Positions 24,796 through 32,776 of a stretch of 38,792 bases of DNA are shown piece after piece. The notes beneath the pieces were generated by a model, which worked only from the letters and a program-made list of their open reading frames with translations, did not search any database and had not been told where the DNA came from. The stretch spans positions 1 through 38,792 of the forward strand of contig CANTAQ010000011.1 in assembly GCA_947651825.1 (NCBI GenBank), in the 5' to 3' direction. The position numbers and the translations under genes were made by a program. Position 1 is the first letter of the stretch; each line of letters opens with the position of its first letter. This stretch comes from an uncultured Clostridium sp. (lineage in GTDB: Bacteria > Bacillota > Clostridia > TANB77 > CAG-508).

Positions 24796-27078
24796 ATGCT
24801 ATGTTCAGTTTGCCATAAAAATATGGCAGTAATTTTTACTAAAAGAATGGATGGAGATAAATCTTCAATGGAGGGGTATTGCTACAACTGTGCTAAAGAA
24901 AAAGGAATAAATCCATTAGAGGTTTTGGCAGAACAATCAGGTATGACAGAAGAGCAACTAAGTAATATGAATGAGCAATTTGAATCAATACTAGAAGAAA
25001 TAACAGAAGGTTTAGAAACAGATGGAGAAAATCCAGAAATGCAGGAAAAGGGTGCAGCATCACTTGGATCTATTTTTTCAAATATGTTTAATACAAACGG
25101 AACTGGAGCAAATGAAAAATCAGGGAAACAAGAGTCTAATAAAAAAGTCAAAACAAAACCAAAAGAGGCAAAGAAAAGCTTTTTAGATGTTTATGGTACA
25201 AATTTAACAACAAAAGCAAGAAAGAATGAATTGGACGTAGTAATTGGAAGAGATAAAGAGATAGAAAGAGTAATACAAATATTAAATAGACGTTCAAAAA
25301 ATAACCCATGTTTGATAGGAGAACCAGGAGTTGGAAAGACAGCAATTGCAAATGGTTTAGCAATAAAAATTGCAAATCAGGATGTACCAGCAAAGCTTTT
25401 AAATAAGCAGGTATATTTATTAGATATGACAGCAGTTGTAGCAGGTACACAATTTAGAGGACAATTTGAAGGAAGAATGAAGGCTATTATAGATGAGTGT
25501 AAACAATCTAAAAATATAATACTTGTAATAGATGAAATACATAACATAATAGGAGCTGGAGATGCAGAACATTCAATGAATGCAGCTAATATTTTAAAAC
25601 CATCTTTAGCAAATGGAGAAATACAACTAGTAGGAACAACGACACTAAAAGAATATAGAAAGTATATTGAAAAAGATAGTGCATTAGAAAGAAGATTTCA
25701 ACCAGTACTTATAGAAGAACCTACTGTTGATGCAACAATAGAAATACTAAAAGAAATAAAAAGATATTATGAAGACTATCACAAAGTAGCTATATCAAAT
25801 GATGTAATAGTCCAAACAGTTAAAATGTCTGAAAAGTATATACATGATAGATTTTTACCAGATAAGGCAATTGATGTATTAGATGAGGCTTGTTCAAAAA
25901 TAAACTTAAATAATAAAGAACTATATGAACTAGAATTATTGAAAGAGGAATTATTAAAAATACAAGGTGAAAAAGAAGAAGCAGTGCAATCGGATTCAAT
26001 TGAGGACTATCAAAAAGCAGCAGATTTAAAGACTGCTGAGTGCAATTTGATAGATAGAATTAATGAGATAGAAAAGAAATTTGAACCAACAAAGCTTACA
26101 GTTCAAGACATTGCAGAAGTTATTGAACATACAACTAAAATTCCAGTAAAAAAAATAACAGAAGCAGAAACACAGAAATTATTGAACTTGGAAGAAAACT
26201 TACATAATAGAATAATAGGTCAAGACGAAGCTGTTAAGGCAGTTGCAAAAGCAATTAGAAGAAATAGAGTAGGATTACAAAGCTCAAAAAGACCACCATC
26301 ATTTATTTTTGTTGGACCAACTGGTGTGGGAAAAACAGAACTTGCAAAAACTTTGGCATATGAAATGTTTGGAAGTGAAGATTCAATTATAAGAGTAGAT
26401 ATGTCTGAGTATATGGAAAGTCATTCAACAGCAAAACTAATTGGTTCACCTCCAGGTTATGTTGGATATGATGATGCAGGTCAATTAACAGAAAAAGTAA
26501 AAAGAAAGCCATATTCTATAATTTTATTAGATGAAATAGAAAAAGCACATCAAGATGTTTTTAATTTATTACTTCAGATTTTAGATGATGGAAAGCTTAC
26601 AGATGCACAAGGAAATACAGTAAGCTTTGAAAATACAATAATAATAATGACTTCAAATGCTGGATCAAATACAAATACTAATTCAATAGGATTTGGTAAA
26701 TCAACTATAGATAAAGGAAAAACAGAGAAAGCATTAAAAGAAATTTTTAGACCAGAGTTTCTAAATAGAGTAGATGAGATAGTAAACTTTGATAGTTTAA
26801 ATGAAGAACAATTAATAGAAATAATAGACTTATTATTAAAAAATACAGAGGCTGCATTAGCTAACAAAGAAATGAAACTAGAAATTTCTAAAGAAGCAAA
26901 AATGCACTTATTAAATAAAGGGACAGATTTAAAGTATGGAGCAAGACCATTAAGAAGAGCAATTCAAAGATATGTAGAAGATGAGATTTCAGAAATGATT
27001 TTAAAATCAGAAATTTCAGAGTATCAAACAATAAAAGTGGATATGGAAGGCGATAAATTAATATTTAAAGCAAAATAG
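24796..27078 (+). CDS. clpE: ClpE-type AAA+ protease ATPase with N-terminal zinc finger
   Basis: 760 residues. Hexameric unfoldase that feeds ClpP. A zinc finger at the N-terminus (Cys3, Cys6, Cys29, Cys32) replaces the double Clp-N domain and identifies the ClpE type. First AAA+ module: Walker [10 protein letters not shown], Walker [23 protein letters not shown]-like coiled segment ([20 protein letters not shown]) lies between the modules. Second module: [42 protein letters not shown] and [10 protein letters not shown]. There is no mcsA-mcsB-ctsR cluster around it; it runs into pgsA 9 bases downstream. The ribosome site (AGGTGAAG) is moderate. Confidence 0.92.
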   Translation: MLCSVCHKNMAVIFTKRMDGDKSSMEGYCYNCAKEKGINPLEVLAEQSGMTEEQLSNMNEQFESILEEITEGLETDGENPEMQEKGAASLGSIFSNMFNTNGTGANEKSGKQESNKKVKTKPKEAKKSFLDVYGTNLTTKARKNELDVVIGRDKEIERVIQILNRRSKNNPCLIGEPGVGKTAIANGLAIKIANQDVPAKLLNKQVYLLDMTAVVAGTQFRGQFEGRMKAIIDECKQSKNIILVIDEIHNIIGAGDAEHSMNAANILKPSLANGEIQLVGTTTLKEYRKYIEKDSALERRFQPVLIEEPTVDATIEILKEIKRYYEDYHKVAISNDVIVQTVKMSEKYIHDRFLPDKAIDVLDEACSKINLNNKELYELELLKEELLKIQGEKEEAVQSDSIEDYQKAADLKTAECNLIDRINEIEKKFEPTKLTVQDIAEVIEHTTKIPVKKITEAETQKLLNLEENLHNRIIGQDEAVKAVAKAIRRNRVGLQSSKRPPSFIFVGPTGVGKTELAKTLAYEMFGSEDSIIRVDMSEYMESHSTAKLIGSPPGYVGYDDAGQLTEKVKRKPYSIILLDEIEKAHQDVFNLLLQILDDGKLTDAQGNTVSFENTIIIMTSNAGSNTNTNSIGFGKSTIDKGKTEKALKEIFRPEFLNRVDEIVNFDSLNEEQLIEIIDLLLKNTEAALANKEMKLEISKEAKMHLLNKGTDLKYGARPLRRAIQRYVEDEISEMILKSEISEYQTIKVDMEGDKLIFKAK

Positions 27079-27087
27079 GAGGCAGAT

Positions 27088-27654
27088 ATGTTTAAACACA
27101 TACCAAATATACTGACAATTATAAGGTTTCTACTAATACCTGTTATTGTAGTTTTCTGCTTGCAAGAAAATTATATTTTAGCAATTATTTTTTTAACAGT
27201 ATCAGGAATAACGGATATTTTAGATGGATTAATTGCAAGAAAATATAATTTAATAACAGATTTTGGAAAACTAATGGATCCATTGGCAGATAAAGCTACA
27301 CAAGTGAGTTTACTAACGATATTAGTTATAAAAAATATGATACCAATTTGGATTTTAGTAATCGTAGTACTTAAAGAATTCTGCATGGTATCAGGAGCAT
27401 CATTTTTATATGCTAAGGAACTGGTAGTATCAAGTAAATGGTATGGAAAATTAGCAACTGTATTATTTTACTTAGCAATAGTAACATCATTAGTAGTCGA
27501 ACAACTACAAGGAATGATACAATTCAATGTAACATTAGTAAAGAACATTAATATTGCAATATATTATGCAGCAGTTGTTACTACAGTAATGTCATTACTG
27601 TTATATATTAAAGCTTTTTATGTTCAAGGATATTTAAAAAATAATGCAAAATAG
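27088..27654 (+). CDS. pgsA: CDP-diacylglycerol-glycerol-3-phosphate 3-phosphatidyltransferase
   Basis: 188 residues, integral membrane enzyme making phosphatidylglycerophosphate, the precursor of phosphatidylglycerol. The CDP-alcohol phosphotransferase motif is complete: D-x2-D-G-x2-A-R-x8-G-x3-D-x3-D in ITDILDGLIARKYNL and DFGKLMDPLADKAT. About five hydrophobic segments follow the family pattern. It starts 9 bases after clpE (GGAGG ribosome site), so both are probably cotranscribed, and is closed by the terminator at 27661-27693. Confidence 0.94.
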   Translation: MFKHIPNILTIIRFLLIPVIVVFCLQENYILAIIFLTVSGITDILDGLIARKYNLITDFGKLMDPLADKATQVSLLTILVIKNMIPIWILVIVVLKEFCMVSGASFLYAKELVVSSKWYGKLATVLFYLAIVTSLVVEQLQGMIQFNVTLVKNINIAIYYAAVVTTVMSLLLYIKAFYVQGYLKNNAK

Positions 27655-27660
27655 ATAAGA

Positions 27661-27696
27661 AAAAGAGGTTAGAAAAATAATCTAATCTCTTTTTTT
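27661..27696 (+). terminator. Terminator after pgsA
   Basis: AAAAGAGGTTAGA (27661-27673) pairs with TCTAATCTCTTTT (27681-27693) with one G-T pair, followed by further Ts. Confidence 0.85.
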
Positions 27697-27733
27697 GTGT
27701 CTTAAATATAGATGTTTTAAGGAGTTCAAAATT

Positions 27734-27817
27734 TTCGCCAAAACCTCCTATTTTTCATCGAAGGGAAAGAATAGGAAAAATAGAATATATAGTTATGCGA
27801 AAATAGGAGGGATTGTT
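27734..27817 (+). promoter_or_regulatory. spoIIA leader: 0A-type box, possible SigH promoter and anti-ribosome-site helix
   Basis: A reversed Spo0A-type box TTCGCCA lies at 27734-27740. AGGGAAA (27762-27768), 14 bp, GAAT (27783-27786) resembles a SigH promoter, the known class for spoIIA. CCTCCTATTTT (27744-27754) is a perfect complement of AAAATAGGAGG (27800-27810), the ribosome site of spoIIAA. Transcripts starting upstream could fold and hide it, whereas a SigH start near 27793 would leave out the blocking strand. Confidence 0.45.
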
Positions 27818-28159
27818 TTGAAAGTTGAATATAATGAAAAGGACAAGCTATTGCTATTAAAAATTACAGAAGAAATAGATCATCATGTTGCAGAGAAGAT
27901 ACGAACTAGAGCTGATTTTGAAATACAAAAATACATACCGAAAAAAGTTGTTTTGGATTTTAATAATGTTACATTTATGGATAGTGCAGGAATTGGAATG
28001 TTGATTGGTAGATACAAAATGGTAACGATGTTTGGAGGAAATATAAATATGATAAATGTCAAACCAAACATAAAAAAAGTGTTTGAAATGGCAGGAATAT
28101 TAAAAATTATACCAATAATTGAAGAAGAAGGAGGAACGGAAAATGGAAAATGTATATGA
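27818..28159 (+). CDS. spoIIAA: Anti-sigma F factor antagonist SpoIIAA
   Basis: 113 residues, single STAS domain. It releases SigF in the forespore by binding SpoIIAB when unphosphorylated. The phosphorylated serine sits in [15 protein letters not shown] (Ser at about 58), the classical site. A TTG start at 27818 is chosen because AGGAGG at 27805-27810 is 7 bases upstream; longer in-frame readings run into the leader. It overlaps spoIIAB by 17 bases, giving the usual spoIIAA-spoIIAB-sigF order. The leader may fold over the ribosome site. Confidence 0.93.
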   Translation: MKVEYNEKDKLLLLKITEEIDHHVAEKIRTRADFEIQKYIPKKVVLDFNNVTFMDSAGIGMLIGRYKMVTMFGGNINMINVKPNIKKVFEMAGILKIIPIIEEEGGTENGKCI

Positions 28160-28571
28160 AAATGAAATGAAATTAGAATTTTCAAGTAAGTCTGAGAATG
28201 AAGCATTTGCAAGGATAACTGTAGCAAGTTTTGCATCTCAGTTAGATCCAACAATTGAACAAATTTCAGATATAAAAACGGCAGTATCAGAAGCGGTAAC
28301 TAATTGTATAATACACGGATATGAAAATAAAACAGGACAAATAAAAGTGGAATGCAAAATACAAGGGAAAACAATAGAAATCATAATTATAGATAATGGT
28401 AAGGGGATAAAGGATATAGAAAAAGCAAAAGAACCATTATATACAACTAAACCAGAATTGGAGAGGTCTGGAATGGGTTTTACAATAATGGAGAGTTTTA
28501 TGGATGAGCTAAAGATTGAATCCGTTGAAGAAGTAGGCACAAAAATAAAAATGAAGAAAATTATTACATAG
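28143..28571 (+). CDS. spoIIAB: Anti-sigma F factor SpoIIAB (serine kinase)
   Basis: 142 residues, GHKL-type ATPase fold. It binds and silences SigF and phosphorylates SpoIIAA. The N-box is [13 protein letters not shown], the G1 box [14 protein letters not shown] and the G2 box [18 protein letters not shown] at 28143 with GAAGGAGGAACGG upstream; an in-frame ATG at 28119 has no ribosome site. Overlaps the end of spoIIAA and ends 9 bases before sigF, so the three are translationally linked. Confidence 0.95.
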   Translation: MENVYENEMKLEFSSKSENEAFARITVASFASQLDPTIEQISDIKTAVSEAVTNCIIHGYENKTGQIKVECKIQGKTIEIIIIDNGKGIKDIEKAKEPLYTTKPELERSGMGFTIMESFMDELKIESVEEVGTKIKMKKIIT

Positions 28572-28580
28572 GAGAAAAGT

Positions 28581-29301
28581 ATGTACGAAATAGAAACTGA
28601 AGATATATTAAGAGCGCAAAATGGCTCTGAAGAAGCAATGAGTAAGATAATTCAGAACAATTCAGGATTAATATGGAGTATAGTAAATAGATTTACTAAT
28701 AGAGGATATACTAAAGAAGATATATATCAAATAGGATGCATACGGACTAATAAAGGCAATAAAAAGGTTTGATGCAAATTATAATGTGAAAATAACAACA
28801 TATTCAGTACCATATATAATAGGTGAGATAAAACGATTTATAAGAGATGATGGACCAATAAAAGTAAGTAGAAGTATAAAAGAATTATCATACAAGATAA
28901 ATGAAATTCAAAGGCAAAATATTAATGAAAAGGGAGAAGAATTAAATATACAGGAATTAGCAAAAAAATTAAATGTAGAAAAGGAGGAAATAGTAGTAGC
29001 ATTAGAAGCGAGTAGAAAATTGGAATCGATAGATGAAGAACTATATGATGAAGAGGGTGGAGGAGAAAGCAGAATATCGAGAATTACAGCAAATAAAGAT
29101 GAGAGTAGCTCTATTATTGACAAGATATGTTTAAAAGAATTAATTTCTGAATTGGAAACTAGAGAAAGACAAATAATTATACTTAGGTATTATAAAGATA
29201 AAACACAGACAGAGGTAGCTAAGACTTTAGGAATAACACAAGTACAAGTTTCAAGGATAGAAAAGAGAATTTTATCAGAAATGAGAAGAAAAATAGCATA
29301 G
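28581..29301 (+). CDS. sigF: Sporulation sigma factor SigF (SpoIIAC), needing one +1 frameshift
   Basis: Read as 28581-28742 plus 28744-29301 this gives 239 residues, a complete SigF. This forespore sigma factor is held by SpoIIAB until SpoIIAA frees it. Region 2 has LIWSIVNRFTNRGYTKEDIYQ, IGCIGLIKAIKRFD and TYSVPYIIGEIKRFIRDDG; region 3 VSRSIKELSYKI; region 4 RERQIIILRYYKDKTQTEVA and GITQVQVSRIEK. Frame 0 reaches CGG at 28743-28745 (codon 55), exactly at the conserved glycine of QIGCIGL, and would stop at TGA after eight more codons. Skipping C restores IGLIKAI as in other SigF proteins. Since upstream and downstream genes are intact, a plain pseudogene in an otherwise intact sporulation operon seems unlikely. 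Confidence 0.88.
28743..28746 (+). other. +1 frameshift site in sigF (CGGA)
   Basis: In-frame CGG after TGC ATA; skipping C gives GGA CTA ATA AAG, restoring the region 2 glycine found in Bacillus SigF (QIGCIGLLK). Confidence 0.9.
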
Positions 29302-29368
29302 TAAGTTCTGACATTAGAATACCTAAATAAAATTAAATTAGGGATATCAAATTTGGGAAGAAGGAAAA

Positions 29369-30367
29369 ATGAAAAAAATTTTTATAATAATAAGTACTTT
29401 TTTGATACTGTGCTTCATAATACCAATAGTTTTAACCAAAAGGAATAATATTGAGGTAAGTAAGGAAATTAATATAGAAAATAATATAAACAGTGAGAAA
29501 AATAAAGAGCATTATACATATAATAACTATGCTACTGTAAAATTACTATATGTAGAAACAGGTACTGTAGAAGAAGTAAACATGGATGAATACCTTTATG
29601 GTGTTGTTTCAGCAGAAATGCCTGCAAGCTATGAGATGGAAGCGCTTAAAGCACAAGCAGTTGTGGCAAGAACATATACTGCATATAAAATTTTGCATGC
29701 AGGAAAACATCCAGAAGCAGACATTTGCAACGATTCTAAATGTTGCCAAGCATGGATATCAAAAGAAAACAGATTTGCTAGATGGAATGAAGGTGAACAA
29801 GAGAGTAACTGGAATAAGATTGTATCAGCAGTAGATTCAACAGCAGGGAAAATAATAACATATAACGGAGAACCAATAAATGCTTTTTTTCATTCAAATA
29901 GTGGAGGGAGCACAGAAGTAGTTTCAAATGTTTGGGGAGGTGCTGATTATCCATACTTACAGAGTGTAGAGACTTCAGGGGAAGAAGGTTATTCACAATA
30001 TGAATCTACTGTTACCTTAAAGAAAGAAGAATTGTTAGAGAAATTGAAAGCAACACATCCAGAAGTAGAGATAAATTATGAAGTTGAAAATCCTATACAA
30101 ATAACGGAATATACAGAGAGTGGAAGAGTAAAAACAATACAATTTGGAAACATATCGATATCTGGAGTTGAAGCTAGAAGCTTGTTAGGATTAAGATCTG
30201 TGAAATTTAGTGTAACTGTTGAAGAAAATATAACATTTAATGTTACTGGATATGGACATGGTGTTGGATTAAGTCAAACAGGGGCAGATAGTATGGCAAA
30301 AACAGGCTCAAATTTTGAACAAATAATAAACCATTATTATACTGGAATAAAAATAGAAAATATTTGA
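29369..30367 (+). CDS. spoIID: Stage II sporulation protein D (SpoIID)
   Basis: 332 residues. Membrane-anchored lytic transglycosylase that thins septal peptidoglycan in engulfment. N-terminal anchor at about 3-23 (IFIIISTFLILCFIIPIVL), then the SpoIID/LytB domain with SAEMPASYEMEALKAQAVVA, whose Glu is in the catalytic position, the FFHSNSGGSTE segment and the terminal GYGHGVGLSQTGA. It lies 67 bases after sigF with GGGAAGAAGGAAAA upstream and is followed by spoIIQ, so both are probably expressed under sporulation sigma factors. Confidence 0.93.
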   Translation: MKKIFIIISTFLILCFIIPIVLTKRNNIEVSKEINIENNINSEKNKEHYTYNNYATVKLLYVETGTVEEVNMDEYLYGVVSAEMPASYEMEALKAQAVVARTYTAYKILHAGKHPEADICNDSKCCQAWISKENRFARWNEGEQESNWNKIVSAVDSTAGKIITYNGEPINAFFHSNSGGSTEVVSNVWGGADYPYLQSVETSGEEGYSQYESTVTLKKEELLEKLKATHPEVEINYEVENPIQITEYTESGRVKTIQFGNISISGVEARSLLGLRSVKFSVTVEENITFNVTGYGHGVGLSQTGADSMAKTGSNFEQIINHYYTGIKIENI

Positions 30368-30426
30368 ATAAAATAGAGAATATTTGTAAATAATTAAACT
30401 AAAGAAAAATAAATAGGAGGGAACTG

Positions 30427-31179
30427 ATGAAGAGAAAAAATAATGGTTTGAAAAAAGTATTATATATATATGGAGGTATTTTTTTACTGTTAGTTATAAC
30501 ATGTATAACAGTATACAGTATATATAACAAAAAATTAGCAGAGGCGACAAAGCAGAGTTTATTAGCAACAGAAAAAATAGAGAACATTGTTCCAAATGAT
30601 GTTATTGAGGATGTAAGTTTACAATTAAGTAAGGGAATACAGGAGGCGCTAGAAGAGACTAAAGCAAAAGAAGAAAATAAAACAGAGGAAAACGTTTTAG
30701 AAACAAATACTATAGAATCAAATATAGTAGAAGAAGTAAATTCACAGGAACCAATTCAAGAAGAAGTGAAGCCTTTAGAATTTATGTATCCAGTGGAAGG
30801 AGAAATTATAAAAGAATTTGCAACAGAAAAACTAGTATTTTCTGAAACTCTTCAAGAATGGATAGTGCATAATGGAATAGATATAAAGGCAGATAGAACA
30901 ACAGTTGTAAAAGCTATAGAAGAAGGGACTGTAATAGCCATAAAAAATGATCCAAGATATGGTTTGACTGTAGTAGTGGAACATAGAGATGGATATAAGA
31001 GTATATATTCAAATTTATTAACAGCAGAATTTGTAACAGAAGGCGATGTTGTAGCAAAAGGACAAACACTAGGAACTATAGGAAATTCTGCAATATTTGA
31101 GATAGCAGATGAGCCACATTTACACTTTGAATTATTGAAAAATGAAGAAAGATTGGACCCTACAGTACACTTAAAATAA
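30427..31179 (+). CDS. spoIIQ: SpoIIQ-like membrane-anchored M23/LytM peptidase
   Basis: 250 residues. One N-terminal membrane helix (about 11-32), an acidic linker rich in Glu and Asn, then a LytM domain from ~118. The zinc site looks complete: HNGID (His148, Asp152) and HLH (about 231-233), unlike Bacillus subtilis SpoIIQ, which lost it, and like clostridial forms. In the forespore SpoIIQ pairs with SpoIIIAH across the septum. Position directly after spoIID supports the call over a generic M23 endopeptidase. AGGAGGGAACTG is the ribosome site. Confidence 0.85.
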   Translation: MKRKNNGLKKVLYIYGGIFLLLVITCITVYSIYNKKLAEATKQSLLATEKIENIVPNDVIEDVSLQLSKGIQEALEETKAKEENKTEENVLETNTIESNIVEEVNSQEPIQEEVKPLEFMYPVEGEIIKEFATEKLVFSETLQEWIVHNGIDIKADRTTVVKAIEEGTVIAIKNDPRYGLTVVVEHRDGYKSIYSNLLTAEFVTEGDVVAKGQTLGTIGNSAIFEIADEPHLHFELLKNEERLDPTVHLK

Positions 31180-31213
31180 AGGACAAAAGGTGCTCTATAA
31201 ATAAAAAATAAAC

Positions 31214-31242
31214 TTTACTTTTTCCAAAATTTGTGTTATAAT
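31214..31242 (+). promoter_or_regulatory. carD promoter
   Basis: TTTACT (31214-31219), 17 bp, TATAAT (31237-31242) with an extended TG (TGTTATAAT). Confidence 0.7.
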
Positions 31243-31286
31243 AGTTAATGTTGATAGAACAAAAAACACTAAAAGGAGTGACGCAA

Positions 31287-31835
31287 ATGTTTAATGTAGG
31301 AGATAAAGTAGTATATCCAATGCATGGAGCAGGAATAATAGAAAACATTGAAGAAAAAAACATAAGTGGACAAAAAGAAGAATACTATTCGATAAAAATG
31401 CCAGGTGAAGTAAAAGTTATGGTACCAATTGCAAAAGCAGATCAAGTGGGTGTACGTGGGATAATAGATGAAGAAACAGCAGGAAAAGTGTTTAAGGTTC
31501 TAGAAGCAAATTCAACAGAAATGTCTATGAATTGGAATAAAAGATATAGAGATAACATGGAAAAAATAAAGAGTGGAGACGTTTATGAAGTTGCAGATGT
31601 TGTTAGAAATTTAAGCCTTAAGCAGAAGGATAGGGGACTATCAACAGCGGAGAAAAAAATGTTATTAAATGCTAAACAAATATTAGTAAGTGAGCTTACT
31701 TTAGTAAGCAAATTAGGACAAGAAAAGGTAGAAGAAATGATAGAGACTAAAATAAATACATCATTTGAAGAATATGGAAAAATAGAAGAAAAAGCAGAAC
31801 CATCAATCAAGAAATTTATACCTTTTGAAGGGTAA
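31287..31835 (+). CDS. CarD/CdnL-family transcription regulator
   Basis: 182 residues. N-terminal RNA polymerase-interacting domain (about 1-65: FNVGDKVVYPMHGAGIIENI, YYSIKMPGEVKVMVPI) and a C-terminal helical DNA-contacting domain (RYRDNMEKIKSGDVYEVADVVRNL, GLSTAEKKMLLNAKQIL). CarD proteins bind the beta subunit and stabilise open promoter complexes. ATG at 31287 follows AGGAGTGACG; an upstream in-frame ATG at 31248 lies at the expected transcription start and is not used. Monocistronic, with its own promoter and terminator. Confidence 0.92.
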   Translation: MFNVGDKVVYPMHGAGIIENIEEKNISGQKEEYYSIKMPGEVKVMVPIAKADQVGVRGIIDEETAGKVFKVLEANSTEMSMNWNKRYRDNMEKIKSGDVYEVADVVRNLSLKQKDRGLSTAEKKMLLNAKQILVSELTLVSKLGQEKVEEMIETKINTSFEEYGKIEEKAEPSIKKFIPFEG

Positions 31836-31842
31836 GAATATA

Positions 31843-31878
31843 AAAAAACAGAACTCAATATATGAGTTCTATTTTTTT
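31843..31878. terminator. Bidirectional terminator
   Basis: 8 bp stem AGAACTCA (31850-31857) and TGAGTTCT (31863-31870), flanked by A7 on the left and T7 on the right, so it can end carD and the convergent pilin-like gene. Confidence 0.85.
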
Positions 31879-31922
31879 GCTAGTTCATTTAATCCATTTC
31901 CTTCTGATGCTATGTCAGATTT

Positions 31923-32728
31923 CTATAAATCAGGTTCCCATAAGTCCCCTTCTACAGGAATCAATTCCCATAAAGCTGTAAAAGTTATGTTTTCTTGAAC
32001 TGTTTCTGTAACTTCAGTGCTACTAGACCAACCCAGAAAAGTATAACCTTCACGTTCTGGCTCATCTCCACTCCATACAGGAACAATAAAACCTGGTTCC
32101 ACACAATATATTTCGTCAGCAAATACAGAACCATTAACTCCGGTCAGTATAAACAACTTTATATAGAACTTGAACTGGTAAACTTTCTTTACTAACAACT
32201 TCTGGTGTTTCTAGTAAAGTATCTAGTATTTCAATACTATAAATAAGTTGTTTTCCAGAATCTTTTTCTTGTACAAAATATGTATGTTCGATTGTTTTAG
32301 TTTCACCTTTTTTTATTTCAAGTGTGTTGTTAGATACTGAATCAAGAAGAGAGTTTTTTATAGAACATACAGCATCTGCATTTCCAGTATTTCTAATTGT
32401 GATTGACCATGTAATTGTATCTCCTTCTTTTGCTTTTAAAATAGATGGAGTTATATTGGATATTTCTATAGTAGATTGATTATTATTTGTATTATTATCT
32501 CCATTAGAATTAGTGTTAGACAAATATTCATCTAAATTATTAGCTAATTCTAATTCTGCTTTTTGAGCATTTTCCCATCCCTGAACAGCATTTTTAGCAT
32601 GTGTAAATAAATTACTTGTTACAGCAGTTCTGACTGTAACTGCAACTAAAATAAGCATTACTATTATTGTAATAATAAGTGCAATTAAAGTTATTCCGTG
32701 AATTTGAATTATAATTTTTCTTTAGCAT
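31923..32728 (-). CDS. Prepilin-like protein with InlB-type repeat, needing two +1 frameshifts
   Basis: Read from 32728 down, omitting bases 32698 and 32142, this gives 267 residues. MLKKNYNSNSG is a prepilin leader and ITLIALIITIIVMLILVAVTV the pilin helix, as in the gene at 15534-16622. Then HAKNAVQGW, an Asn-rich linker, an immunoglobulin-like repeat (about 95-190: GDTITWSITIRNTGNADA) and an InlB/Listeria-Bacteroides type repeat (YTDGVNGSVFADEIY ... REGYTFLGWSS ... ITFTALWE). The first CGG (32698-32696) falls on Gly11, the prepilin cleavage glycine; the second (32142-32140) on Gly196 of the repeat. Without shifts only a short peptide, then a truncated protein, would be made. RBS AAGGAGGG. 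Function: probable surface adhesin. Confidence 0.78.
32139..32142 (-). other. +1 frameshift site 2 in the third pilin-like gene (CGGA)
   Basis: In-frame CGG after ACT GAC; skipping C gives GGA GTT AAT, restoring YTDGVNGSVFAD of the repeat family. Unshifted reading stops two codons later. Confidence 0.83.
32695..32698 (-). other. +1 frameshift site 1 in the third pilin-like gene (CGGA)
   Basis: In-frame CGG after AAT TCA; skipping C gives GGA ATA ACT, matching SGIT of the intact paralogue, where the glycine is GGT. Confidence 0.87.
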
Positions 32729-32776
32729 ATTGCCCTCCTTTAAAACTGCAATACAAATATATGGCAGTATATAGTT

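Noticed and set aside
17087..32698. CGG reassigned to another amino acid (as reported for some bacteria)
   Set aside because: Reassignment would keep the frame. Here the frame changes by +1 after every CGG, so reassignment as a triplet does not explain the data.
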